Assembly (NCBI RefSeq): GCF_958295425.1
Contig: NC_081142.1
Coordinates: 26,430,482 to 26,494,481 of the forward strand
Origin: Solea solea
Lineage: Eukaryota; Chordata; Actinopteri; Pleuronectiformes; Soleidae
Direction: 5' to 3'
DNA: 64,000 nt
Shown here: piece by piece, positions 45,401 to 57,060 of the stretch
Position numbering within the stretch: position 1 is the first letter of the stretch
Layout of the letters: each line of letters begins with the position of its first letter
Notes under the pieces: generated by a model
Told to the model about the DNA's origin: nothing
Database searches by the model: none
What the model saw: the letters and a program-made list of their open reading frames with translations, nothing else
Program-made: the position numbers and the translations under genes

Positions 45401-48400
45401 CATTAAAGAAAACCCCCTGAGGTTTTTCTATACGAGCCACAAAGACCTGACATTATTGCATCGCGCCGCTCTTTCATGAAACCGCTTCAGTGTTTTCTAA
45501 AAGAAGCTGCAGCTCCGCCCTTTTTCACACACATTTAAACTCTTTGCTCACTGCTGTTTTACTTATTGAAACCATATTTATCAGGATATTGGCACTTTCC
45601 TTTCCCATTAAACGGCTGAAACATTTTATGGCAGTTGTTATTTTCAGCCGAGCGTTCTCCAGACGATAAAACGCCGCTTAGCATCAAGAATGTTTTGAGG
45701 GAGAGAAAAAAGCACCTGTGAGTGTCTCACATTTCACACACAGTAAGAGCGCTCCTCTCCTCCCTCCTCATCCCTCCATCCTCTCCTCTATCCGTCATGT
45801 TAACGATCCTGCCGTTCAGGGTTCCTGATATCCCGGCTCCTCTCAGAGGATCCTGAAATAGAGTTTTAAAGCAGCAGCAGAGCGGTTTCCTCATTGATTT
45901 TGGATCTGACCTTCCTGTAACCTTGCGTAAAACAATCGCCTGTGAGCCACAAAGAGCCTCCACTTCTTCCCCACGTGACCAAACAGACCAACTGTCAAAC
46001 ACAGAAACAGGCAAAGAAAACTTCCCTCCTGACAGCAGAGAAAACACGCAGGACAAAGGAGTCGCAAAAAACACAAGAATAGAAACAATCACTGCGTCAC
46101 ACATCGTCATCAAGTGTCAAAATAAAAAAAACAATAAAAAGAGGAACTTGTGTATGAATGTGATGATATACTGAATATTTAGGATTTTATCAGGAATCGT
46201 CAAATCACTCACAATGAGTGGATGACGGTGAATAATCATCCTCAGGATCTTCATGATGTGGAAAAGAATGACAATAAATGCTGTCTCGTTATATAACATA
46301 CAGTCCTAGTCATTTACTCTGAAATGCCACAAGGGTGAGCTGCTTCTATCCAGTTATTCCACGATGTCCTGATTTAAAATGTTTGAAGATTCTTGTTTTT
46401 AACAAAAATGTATCTGTGAACCAAAAATAACCTTAAATTTAAAGTGTTTTCACTGTTTTTTATTCTTCCAAATATTGCAATAAAATTGCAACATTTACCC
46501 AAATATTGCAATGATATTGTGAGAATACTGCGATAGTACTGCCATAGTATTTTGATAATATTGTATTATATGATATAAATTACATTTATATAATATAAAA
46601 TCTATTTTTTGTTTGTTGCAGTAACATCTGTTTTTGTCCATATTTTGGTTTTCTGAAGACTCCGCCCATTCCCCTTTAAGATTCTTTGGAACAATTATTT
46701 TGTTTCTTAATTATAAGGTAAAGTGATTTAAGTGTGTTTTAGAGTCAATTGAAGAGTTGAAAACAGATTTTTAATGATGTCATGAATCACAGTTGTTATG
46801 GTCGGATTGTCCGTTGTTTCCTGCTCGTGTGGACAGTTGAACACTTGTGCTTGTCTTCATTACACACAGGCCCGTGTTCTCGGAGGAGAGAGATAAATTA
46901 AGTGGAGGGTAAAGAGGTGAGCCAGAAATATCCTGCTGTGAATTGGCCTGAGAAGAACGACTGTGCCAAAGCAGAGATGACAGACAACCTGAGGGTCATT
47001 ACTCTGTGATTAAATACTGTGCTAAAAGTCAAATACAGAGAGATCTCACTGTGACCAACGCTTGACCTCCTCGGAAACTTCAAAAGTCCTTTTCTTGATG
47101 AAAAGCCTCATAATAAATAAAGGTGTTTGCTGACTCGCTCCCATTTGCTCACACATCTGTTTCTGCGCTGTCTTGTTATCACAGTCCTTGACCACGGCGG
47201 GAGCTCGCGCCATCATCCAGATCACGGTGATGGATGAGCTGCAGTTTTTGGAGAGACCTTTGGAAAGAAGTTTTGGATCCTGCTTATGAGGTCTGACAGG
47301 AGTCCAAAAAAGTCCTGGAGTGAGAGAGGGAAGGTGAAAACCTCACAGTGAAAGGTTATAATCAGGAATGAGCCGCATCGAAGTCCTTCTAAGAAAGTCT
47401 CAGCACTCAGGAGAGCTGACGGACTATCTGACACCTAATCTTCCTCTTCTTTGATCTAAACCGGATGAAACTTTGATACATTATTTAATTGTTTAGCTGT
47501 TTTCAGTCCACGTTCACTTTTTTTTAGATGTTTTTAGAAATGCAGCTCAGTTATTGGTGTATAAGCAGGTTCACGTTCATCTGCCCAGCTGCTCTGATGA
47601 GGAGCAGCTCCCCCTGGAGGCCTGTAGGTGGACTGTGGGTGGACATGGTGGAGCAGCTGCAGCCTTGGTGTCATATCCACATTCCCCAGTGAGGAGCTGT
47701 TGGAGAACCAGCAGTCTGCGGACTGATCGATCCTCTAGGTCTGGGAGGCTCCACCTCTTCTTCCTGCACAGGTAAGATTTAGCGCATTTAGCCGAGCCAT
47801 TGTCAATATGGAGTGTCACATTAGTGCCAACTCGCTGCTTATTCTCGGCCATGGGCAGGAGGTGTTGCCCACAGGTTGGCGGCTTTGTGGGCTTCGGGGT
47901 GCTATTGAATGCTTAGCTGAATGTGCTAGTTTACCTCTGGAGGAAGAAGAGGTAGGACCTGCCGGACACGAGAATTGGACGTGCGGTTCTCATTTCTGTC
48001 TATCAGCGGTTGTCTTTCCAGTTGTTGGAAACATTAAGCTTCCAGTGAAAGATGCAGCTAGAGTTCACACCAGAGATGAAACGCTCCAGGGTTCACTTGC
48101 AAGTGGTCCAAAAACTATGTCATTCAAGGTCCACATCGGAGGTCTTGGACTATGTTCACACACTGAAGGTCTGTACATACTCCACAAGAACAGAGACGTT
48201 AGTTCTCTCTCCCAGAGCCGTGAGAAAAGAATGACGTCATAATTTTCTTTGTCATCTGGGCAGAACTTTTCTCTTGTGTGAAATGTCATTGTCATTCTGT
48301 ACGAGGACGTCTCAGTTCTGCACTTGAGGTTCCTGTGAAGTAAATTCTCTCCACCTCGAGAAAAACAACAAATGTCTCTGTTCATTGCCTGATGGAGGTC

Positions 48401-48835
48401 CACACACCAGGGTTTGATTCAGCCACAATTCAGCTTGACTAAAGTGATACTTGATGTGCATACATGACCACAGATACAGTCCAGGTTTATAGTCCAAGTC
48501 TTTATATGAGCGAGGAGTTTTTTGGTACCGGCAGAACCTTCTCACATCAATGATTAATGTCTCATTTGTCTTTTTTGACAAGTGAGCACCACCAACTGGA
48601 CTGAAATGTGTGTTTTGTGCTAAAGGGAACATCTCTGTCCTCATTCAGAATCATCTCCATCTTTAGAGATTTTAAAAACAAATGCACATATTCTGCGATC
48701 TATAACCTTTTAATGTCTCAGAGTTTTTACGTGTGGTTCATCTCAGTGAGGAGTTGAAATCGTTGTAAGAAGTCTCCTAAACTTAACTTTACTATCCTGT
48801 TACTGAGGTGAGAAATTCTTCCTGCTGGTTTGAGT
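45401..48835. other. Unique gene-free sequence
   Basis: About 3.4 kb without microsatellites longer than a few units. The minus-strand frame at 45727-46113 (128 codons) and the plus-strand frame at 47808-48242 (144 codons) are the longest non-repeat frames. Neither shows a domain, and both overlap frames on the other strand. Positions 46860-47110 are complex and repeat-free and could be conserved non-coding DNA. Confidence 0.4.
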
Positions 48836-49160
48836 GTGTGTTCTTGTATTTGTTACGTCTTTAGTCATAAACACTGACCTTTTCTGGTCCAGTAGTCCTC
48901 ATGGAGACCAAAACCTGGTCCTAAAGAGGCGGAACCTCATTTCTAAAGGAACTAGTTAAATTTAGGGTTAAAATTTGAATTATGGTTTGGTTAAGGTTAG
49001 TGGTGAGGCTTTGTTTAGACTGTCCAGAGGAAGTCAATGCAGTGTCCCTGAAAGGACAGCTGTACAGACCTGTGTGTGTCCTTGAATGTGTGTCTCAGTG
49101 AGGACCACAAAACATACAAACCACAGGGAGTGAGGACATTTTCTGGTCCTCACAACTTTA
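48836..49160 (+). repeat. Dispersed GT-linked repeat, copy 3 (most complete)
   Basis: Ordered words: 'gtgtgttcttgtatttgtta', 'aaacactgaccttttctgg', 'tagtcctcatggagaccaaa', 'gaggcggaacctcatttct', 'aggttagtggtgaggctttg', 'aggaagtcaatgcagtgtcc' and 'gtgaggacattttctggtcc'. Copies at 8997 and 56864 share this order in the same orientation, and those at 34544 and 61240 are inverted. Confidence 0.7.
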
Positions 49161-49187
49161 AAGCAGAACTTTGGTAAGTCTTTTTGC

Positions 49188-49380
49188 TCCCCCTACAGTT
49201 TGGAAATACAACATCTATCGTCTACCTCTTTATCCTCACTGGTGTAAAAACTCTCCTGACCATGTGCATTTGTTTTCAATGGAGCCTGTAAACATGGACA
49301 TGTCCACATCTACGTCCATCTTATCTTACCTTTTATGATGAACATCTGAAATTTCACCATCACTGCCGTGTTCTTTGTGA
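49188..49380 (+). repeat. Hexamer-bearing dispersed repeat, short allele
   Basis: 'gctccccctacagtttgg' is followed by 'catggacatgtccacatct' and 'acgtccatc', then 'gatgaacatctgaaa' and 'ccatcactgcc'. It is related to 5836-6050 and to the expanded array at 8530-8807. Confidence 0.45.
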
Positions 49381-49383
49381 GAC

Positions 49384-49940
49384 CTAAGGCCCCGTTCACA
49401 CGAGGACACTTGCAGGTAAAAACGACAAAAAATTTTATCGGAAGTGCTTTTTTGGCGTTTTTGGGGCTTAAAAACGCAAAAATCTGAAATCACCCCAAAC
49501 TAGAATACGCTCCACCGTAGCGTCTCTGTCTACACTGGCAAGATGCAAAAACTCTGCTCAGATCTGCTCACGTCGCGTACGCATTTCCGTCACATACATG
49601 CGCCAGTACATGGAAATAAACAAACATGTCGGATTATTTCCATGGGACAGACCTTCAAGCTGCTCTGGCAGCTCTAAAAAAACGTAAAGGAGTCTTTCCA
49701 CGAAATGTACAGGATATGTACAGATAATATTACTGAACAGAGAAGGATCTGTAATCTGTATCACAGCACCGCCTAGTCACCTGGCATGCATACCCAATCG
49801 AATTCCACACACTTTTGCGTCACCGTATGCACGCAGATTTCCTCCCAAAAACGCTTGTCTAAACGCAGAATAAAAAGTGAAGACGCGACACCACTTTAGC
49901 GTCTTCTGTTCAGACCGCCATCATGTAAACGTAGCCTAAG
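49384..49940. mobile_element. MITE-like TIR element (557 bp)
   Basis: The left end CTAAGGCCCCGTTCACACGA and the inverted right end CTTAGGCTACGTTTACATGA match at 15 of 20 positions. The interior is rich in AAAACGC/GCGTTTT words and lacks a transposase. A target-site duplication is not evident, so the superfamily is left open. Confidence 0.65.
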
Positions 49941-51144
49941 ACTTCACAAGACCTTTTGATTTGAGCTCTTACTCCGGGTTTGGCGGCCCTGATCTTGCAA
50001 GGCTGGTTTTCCACTAACAGACAGTAGGGGGCAGTAGAGACAGCCCCATTCTCCCTAGAACAAGATCACAATGAATCTGAAGCTGTTAAATTAGAATAAA
50101 AGTCCATCTTAATTCTGCTTTAAATTGCTTTTTGGGGTTAAGACATGATTTAGAATTGGGTTTAGGATAGGGTTAAGGTAAAGCATTTAGCTGTGATGAT
50201 TAGGGTGACATTCCTTGGCTCTGCCTCCTCTATAGTTAAGATATAGAGGTTTCTTCAGCTCTATGGTCTTTTGTAGGTTATTCTTCGAATTTCAGTTTAA
50301 ATTTGCCAGAGATTTTAATGGAAACCAGGTCAAAAAATATAAATATATATATGCAGGATTGTATTGTGTCATTCAGGTGTTAATTGTGTTAGAAAACCAG
50401 TCCACAGAGACTTTAACACACATTATTTGACCTAAAACGTCTCCGTCCTTCAGCTGAGACTCACGTTCATTGCTTCCATTCACACCAGTGTAATTCATCT
50501 TTTTGTGTCGCAGTCAAAGGTCTGTAATGAGAAGTAACTGCGTCCTCGTTTGCTGGTTAATTGCTTTTCTTTGTCAACCTTTTTTTTTTTTTTTTTTAAT
50601 GGAGAAACAGGGAAATGGCTCACTCTGCATATTTCAGATATCATCTCTTTCCCTTTCTCCGTCTTCTATTCTCTCGTAGTCTGGTCCACTGCACGTGGGT
50701 TTCAGCTCATTATAGTCCTGAAATGAAGGAGTGAAAGAAACAGACGGCCCATGACAGAGAGTGAGCAAATGAACGTCAGCGGGCGAACGTTAGTAACGTG
50801 GTGAACCAGCAACGACCAGCAACGACAGGACAAAACCAGCAACGACCTGACATATTTTTTTGTGAAAATATGAAAAGTTGGTGGATCGACACAAAAACTA
50901 GAAAACTACAACAAGCATGTTTGTTGACACACCCACTTCTGCATAGGTGGGCGTGGCTGACCGACATCCTGAAGTCCCTCCTCCAAACATCACACCTGCA
51001 GTTCATCATCTCATCAAATCTCAATGTCTCCTGCTCTGCTCAAACACCTGGCACTCAGATTCAGATCATTCAGCTTGTGTGCTAAATAAACATCTAATGT
51101 CATTCTTGTTAGTGTGGATTCAAATGCTCAGCTCGTCTTTCATC
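49941..51144. other. Gene-free sequence
   Basis: No supported gene. Positions 50007-50042 match 20635-20670 inverted over 36 bases. A GGTTA-rich stretch at 50130-50215 resembles the middle of the GT-linked family. A poly-T run of about 19 lies near 50580-50598. Confidence 0.45.
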
Positions 51145-51631
51145 AAACATGCAGGAAACATCTCAAACATAAAGAGAAACATCTCAAACATACAGGAAAT
51201 ATCTCAGACATGCAGGAAACATCTCAAACATGTAGGAAATATCTCAAACATGCAGGAAACATCTCAAACATACAGGAAATATCTCAAACACAGGAAAACA
51301 TCTCAAACATGCAGGAAATATCTCAAACATAAAGAGAAACATCTCAAACAAGCAGGACATATCTCAAACACAGGAAAACATCTCAAACATGCAGAAAAAA
51401 AACTCAAACATACAGGAAATATCTCAAACACAGGAAAACATCTCAAACATGCAGGAAACATCTCAAACATGCAGGAAACATCTCAAACATACAGGAAACA
51501 TCTCAAACATACAGAGATACATCTCAAACATGCAGGAAATATCTCAAACATACAGGGAACATCTCAAACATGCAGGAAACATCTCAAACATGCAGAGAAA
51601 CATCTCAAACATGCAGGAAACATCTCAAACA
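51145..51631 (+). repeat. 20-bp minisatellite CTCAAACATGCAGGAAACAT, left part
   Basis: About 24 units with GCAGGAAAC, ACAGGAAAT, AAAGAGAAAC and shortened variants. One frame stays open across it and joins the LINE reading frame, giving a meaningless 353-codon fusion. The array resumes at 53385 after the LINE. Confidence 0.95.
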
Positions 51632-52710
51632 TATTAGATCTTAGTGCTGCATTTGACATCATTGATCATAATATTCTACTGCAGATATTGGAGCAGACCC
51701 TTGGTATCACAGGTGCTGCCCTCTGCTGGTTTAAATCATACTTATCTAATAGATTCCAGTTTGTTCATGTTAATGATGATAAAGCCTCACTACAAACAAA
51801 AGTTAATTGTGGAGTTCCACAAGGCTCAGTGCTTGGGCCTATACTTTTTACCTTATATATGCTTCCTCTAGGGAACATTATTAGAAAGCACAACATACAC
51901 TTTCATTGTCATGCAGATGACACACAGCTATATTTATCAATGAGGCCGGATGAAATAAATCAGGTTGTTAACTCCAGGAATGTCTCAGAGACATTAAGTC
52001 CTGGATGACCTGTAACTTTCTACTTTTAAACTTTTATACTCGTTAAAAAGTAAACTTTTTAAAACTTTCTGATCACATTGTCACTTTAGATGACATCACC
52101 CTGGCTTCCAGTTCCACTGTGAGGAACCTTGGAGTTACTTTTGACTAGGAAATGTCATTTGATTCACACATAAAACTAATTTCCAGAACAGCCTTCTTCC
52201 ACCTGCGGAACATTATGAAAATTAGAAACATTCTGTCTTTACAGGATGCTGAAAAACTAGTTCATGCTTTTGTTACATCTAGATTAGATTACTGTAACTC
52301 CTTATTATCAGGATGTTCCAACAAGTCTGTTAGAACCCTTCAGTTCATTCAAAATGCTGCAGCAGAGAGACCATATAACTCCAGTGTTAGCTTCTCTACA
52401 CTGGCTCCCCGTACAGTTTAGAATTCAATTTAAAATCCTCCTCCTCACGTACAAAGCACTTAATGGTCAGGCCCCTTCATACCTGAAAGACCTAGTCTTA
52501 CCCTATCACCCTAATAGACCACTTAGGTCACAAAATACAGGTTTACTTGTGGTTCCCAGAGTCTGTAAGAGTAGAATGGGAGGCAGAGCCTTTAGTTACC
52601 AGGCTCCTCTCCCGTGGAACCAGCTCCCAATGATAGTTTGGGAGGCGGAGCCTCTCTGTGTATTTAAAGTTAGACTTAAAACTTTCCTTTTTGATAAAGC
52701 TTATAGTTAG
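51632..52710 (+). pseudogene. LINE reverse transcriptase pseudogene
   Basis: The protein copied element RNA into DNA at the insertion site. Visible parts in order: [16 protein letters not shown] (first catalytic Asp region), [29 protein letters not shown] (template-binding motif), [13 protein letters not shown] (catalytic ADD box, where the usual Tyr is His), a break at 52008-52150 with stop codons, then MSFDSHIKLISRTAFFHLRN, LVHAFVTSRLDYCNSLLSG, a frameshift near 52365, and HWLPVQFRIQFKILLLTYKA to LKTFLFDKAYS. The endonuclease domain and ORF1 are missing because of 5' truncation. The motif order and tail place it with L2/CR1/Jockey-like LINEs, and I do not name the family more finely. With a mutated box, stops and a frameshift it is dead. 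Confidence 0.93.
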
Positions 52711-53384
52711 AGCTGGTTCAGGGAAACCTGGACCATCTCTTAGTTATGCTGCTATAGAACTAGACTGCTGGGGGATTTTCCTGTGGTGCACGCACATTCA
52801 CTCTCTCACTCTCAGGATATGCTTATGACTTTTTATATGTCATTAACCTTGTCTCTTTCTCTCCCTAGTTTGTGTATTTCCTTCCTTCCCTCTCTCTCTC
52901 TCTCTCTCTCTCTTTATTCTCAACATGCAGGTTGCGGGACCAAGATCCAGTTTTCGAGGCTACCCATATCATCACCATTATTATTGTGCTATAATTAAAA
53001 AGTCGATATCATTAACTGTCTTAACGTGTAACCTGATACAGTTGTTGTGTATCTGCTCCTGGTCTCTCTCTCTCTTCTGTGTCTACCTCATCTCCCTCTT
53101 GTCCTTTCTCTCCCCCACTTTCTGTCTCCCACCTCTCCGCTGTCCCCCATTTTTCCTTTCACCCCAACCGGTCGAGGCAGATGACCGCACATCTCTGAGC
53201 CTGGTTCTGTCAGAGATTTCTTCTTCTGTTAAGAGGGAGTTTTTTCTCTCCACTGATGCCTAGTGCTTGCTCATTGTGTGAACTGTTGGGGTTCTCTGCT
53301 CTCCTTGATGTTGTCTATGTACAGTGCCTTGAGATAATATATGTTATGATTTGGCGCTATACAAATAAAATTGAATTGAATTGA
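51632..53384 (+). mobile_element. 5'-truncated L2/Jockey-type LINE, 1.75 kb
   Basis: The element starts inside the reverse transcriptase domain and continues through a C-terminal region, a 3' untranslated region with a CT tract (about 52888-52912) and the terminal 'ggcgctatacaaataaaatt' plus GAATT repeats. The same minisatellite flanks both sides, so this is an insertion into the array, and 5' truncation is normal for target-primed reverse transcription. The short flanking AAACAT may be the target duplication but cannot be told apart from the array unit. Confidence 0.93.
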
Positions 53385-53455
53385 AAAACATACAGGAAAC
53401 ATCTCGAACATACAGGAAGCGTCTCAAACATAAAGGAAACATCTCAAACTTCAGA
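53385..53455 (+). repeat. 20-bp minisatellite, right part
   Basis: Three to four units ('acatctcgaacatacaggaa', 'gtctcaaacataaaggaaac') continue the array broken at 51631. Confidence 0.9.
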
Positions 53456-54934
53456 CTGACATACGCACCTCTGTTTGATTGACAACTAATTATATAATAA
53501 TAATTTAGTGTTAGAAGGGGGTGGGACACCTGAATTTGATTGGATGAAAATGTTTGATTATTGAAACCTTTAATGAGCTACGTGATGGAGACCACATTTG
53601 TTTTTGTCCCTGTGCTTCAGGTTTCATCTTCTGGTCCAGGAGAACTTTGGTCCTCTTTGGTGACCTCGCCTCACCTGATCCAGCCTCTGTTCGTCTCTCA
53701 GCCTGGAACAGATTTTCTGCCTCAGGTCGTCCTGACTTCAGCTGCTCTAAACCTGGTCAGTCTGATTTTTACCTGTGTTCTGTTCTTCGTCTGTGTTTCT
53801 ATCATGGTCTGGTCCAGTACAGTTTGGAACAGTAAAGTCCTTACTTTGTAGGAAATCCAGCAGCCAAAGTCTAGCTCCGCCCTCACTGTACCATTTTACT
53901 CCAAAATGAGAAGGGTGCCAAAGAATGGAACGGTTGGTGCTGTTTATTTTGACTCCTAATGGAAACACAAAAAAACAAGATGGCGGCCTTCCTGTTGGGT
54001 TTGGATCATGGTAATTTTTTCTACACACGTGTAACGATGTTCGTGCATTTATGATAAACCTGCTGTTCAGAGGGAATTGAATTTAAGAGAACCAAAGTGA
54101 AGCAAAGAGAACCAAGGAGAACCGCTCCACTTTGCTTGACTGCGTTTCTAAGAGGAAGCAGATGAAGAAGACATAAACAGTTTCAGCCGCGTTTCACAGC
54201 TGAAGTCAATAAAAACACATAAACGCTAACATTGACATTTCTGAGCTGATTAAACACATTCACACATGTGTACGGTTTCTTTGACCTGTGGGAGTTTTAT
54301 TAATAATAACAATAATAATAATAATAATGTTTTTCTTGCACATTTGAGGTCAGAAAGAATAATAATATGTGACTCATGTCGTATGAAACTAGATTACTTG
54401 TGTACATTTCCTCTTTCTTGAAACCAAATATGAACCTGAGTTACAAAGTGGATTACAGCGCGGTCTCCTCTCCTCTGCTGCTCGGACTAAAGTGGCTTTT
54501 TACATAAACTGACCTGAGGCTACAACAGCAGATAGCAGTTAAATGAGCACATGTTTGGGTAGAAACACACACACTGACCAGTCTGGCTCGGCCTTCCCTA
54601 TTTACACAGGGTAATGTGTGTGTGTAAGCCTGGGGCCCATGGACGGCGTCCAGCACAGATCCAGAGCCAGAGCGTCTCCAGTGGCCCCCAGGACTCTAGT
54701 AAAATAAAAAGTCGCAGGAATGTGGAGTGAAAAGAGCTGCGTCTGTGTGTCGAGCTGGAGCAGAGAACACCTGTCTGACTGTGTGTGTGTGTGTGTGTGT
54801 GCATGTTAGCAGAATTAGATAAGCAGGAAAAATAACATCTGTTCGAGGTCATAAAAATCTGTTCGTTTCAGAGAATGGGATTAAGTTAAACAAATGTTGT
54901 TTCTGTGTGAATGATGCGTCATCTCCATTACTTT
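53456..54934. other. Gene-free sequence
   Basis: No supported gene. Frames of 93 and 96 codons at 53554-53851 overlap in two phases and lack a domain. (AAT)n lies at about 54306-54328 and (GT)n at 54779-54800. Confidence 0.4.
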
Positions 54935-55160
54935 CACTCACTCTCCCATACCAAAGTCCAGAGAGAAAACACAGCAGCTGCTGGTCCTCTGCTGCCTCGT
55001 GTGGTCACTTTGTGTCACTGATGTCAATCTGAACGTTGGATTTCAAACACTGAAGTGACAAAATAAGACATTCGAACTTAGTGATGGAGAGTGTGTGTGT
55101 GTATGTGGGAGAGTGAGTGCTTTACAAACTTCAGTCTAACACTGAGATAAAGTCATTTCT
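54935..55160 (+). repeat. Palindromic GT-cored repeat, copy D
   Basis: 'tcactcactctcccatacc', 'cctcgtgtggtcactttgtg', 'caaacactgaagtgacaaaa', 'gaacttagtgatggaga', a short GT run, then the right arm 'gtgggagagtgagtgctt' and 'acaaacttcagtctaacac'. The inner part of the left arm is deleted. Confidence 0.8.
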
Positions 55161-56863
55161 CAGTGATTTTACCAACAGACAAACAGCGGTAAAGGCATGG
55201 AGGTAGGGTAGGGTTTAAAATAACTCCGTTAAATGCATTTGCTTTGTTGTTTTAAAGCTTGTTTATTATTATTATCATAATTTTTATTATTATTAATACG
55301 AATAATAATATTACCGATAATAATAATGATAAAATACATCTATATTCTTTGTTAAACTAGACCTTTTTGAGCGCAGCGCTTTTTTGAGTTGACCCAGAAT
55401 GTTTGTGCCCTAAAGCAGAGATTATTGATCCTTCCATTATTGTCGGACATGACTGATGAACTCCCCACAAACACTGCCCCCTCATGGCCGCACGATGACC
55501 CACATGGCAACGTTGGTAAAGATCTAAATTTGTAGCCGGGGAAGCAAACATTTCGCCGTGTCTTTTCCGTGTGTTTCTGCAGTTTTGGGGGAAGGTGGCG
55601 TTTTTATTATGTCACATTCTTTGGTCCATTCACTCGGGGACATTACCATGTCCTTTGATGGACTTCATTGGGCTCCAAAGGAGGAGGACGTAACCCTGTT
55701 TATTTAAATGCACAGCTTTGTTGGCTCCTTTAAAGGAATCCATTCACTGCCCAAAGACAAAAAAACCTTTGACCCTCCCCTTTTGTCGTCTGCTTCATTT
55801 GCCGCTCCATTTTATTGCGATCTTTGTGGCGGATTTTCACTTTTTTTTAACAATTTTCCAGTAAAATGAGGCCGTCGCTCTTTAGCTTTCCTGGCCTGAG
55901 TCTGTGAGGAATTCCGGTGGGAATTCTGCACCTAAAGAAACTTTCTTCTGCCTCTGTGACACGGACATAATAGACTTCAGTCTCTCAGATTGTTACAATT
56001 AAAAGCGACAGAAAACGATTCCCAGGCCGTGGCTGCGTCTGCACGTGTTTTTCTTATTGCAGATGATGGTAATGGAAGGATTAGTTGATTCAGAGTTACT
56101 ATCAAGCGTTTGGATCAGTTCAGTGCAGACGCTGTAGATTAATCTTCCCTCCACTTTAGAGCAGATTATAATAATTCAGACACAGCTCTTATTATTCTGA
56201 TTCATTATTTGGCTTCACTGCAAAACACGGCCAATTATTCATTTCGTCACTTTCAGTCTGTGATGTTTAAAATCATTTAGTTAAATTGAACAGAAATTCT
56301 CAAATGTTGACTTAAATTGTGTCTTTCTTTACTTCATTAAACTGATTTTAAGAATTTATACCTTAACATTTCTCATATTTGCACACACACCAATGTGTGA
56401 TAGTGAATTTTAGTAATTAAAGGTTAAAGTAAGCTGCAATATGTCAATATTCTCTTGTAAGATTTTACTCGCCAAGATTATTTTTCTTTCTAAAAAGAAA
56501 TTGATTTCAATTTTCCATAAACGAGGATTATTTGACTTTATATTTGCAGTTTTTTAGGCCACGGTCTTCAACGTAAATGACCTGGGGGTCACTGAGTATC
56601 ATGTCTGGTCAGCAGGGGCCGGTCAAGTGTGAACTACACTTATTTTGCTTTATTTTTGTAGTTTTAGTTTAGAGTCCTGACCCCCACAGACACAGAGTAC
56701 TGAGTCTGAGCTGCAGGACCACACAGGACCAGAACCAGGACTAACCCGAGTGTGAGAGTGGAGCAGAACCAAGACTCAGCTGAGATTAACATTAAACTAA
56801 CACATGTAACTTTGTGATGAGTCATGGTTCTGTTGTTAATGTTTTAAAGCATAATGAGAGAAG
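55161..56863. other. Gene-free sequence, partly complex and repeat-free
   Basis: No supported gene. A TTA/AAT microsatellite lies at about 55263-55335. Positions 55560-56250 are long, complex and free of simple repeats, with words such as TAATTCAG, GATTAATC and CCAATTATT. This is one of the better candidates for conserved non-coding sequence in the window, but only a comparison between species could show that. Confidence 0.4.
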
Positions 56864-57060
56864 TGTGTGTGTGTGTGTGTTTCTGTCGCCTCATGAGGAC
56901 CTGGTATTAACACTGACCTTGTCAAGACCTGTAGTCCTCATGGAGACCAAAACCTAGTTCTATTGAGGCAGAACCACATTTCTGAGGAACTGGTTATGGT
57001 TAAATGTTAGTTTTAAGGCTTTGTTTATATAATGCAGGGTTACACTGTGTGTGTGTGAGT
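56864..57060 (+). repeat. Dispersed GT-linked repeat, copy 4
   Basis: A GT run, 'tcatgaggacctggtat', 'aacactgaccttgtcaagac', 'tagtcctcatggagaccaaa', 'tgaggcagaaccacatttct' and 'aaggctttgttta', then GT again. Order and orientation match 48836-49160. Confidence 0.7.

Noticed and set aside
45727..46113. 128-codon minus-strand frame as a gene
   Set aside because: No domain, overlapping frames on both strands, and no promoter or splice support. A signal-like hydrophobic start alone is not enough.
47808..48242. 144-codon plus-strand frame as a gene
   Set aside because: No recognisable domain, and other phases are open over the same interval.
51145..51631. CRISPR-like array of 20-bp units
   Set aside because: Units are directly adjacent with no spacers, and the context is eukaryotic transposon-rich DNA.
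50947..52008. 353-codon frame joining repeats to a reverse transcriptase
   Set aside because: A chance fusion of the 20-bp minisatellite frame with a truncated LINE. The junction is the insertion site.
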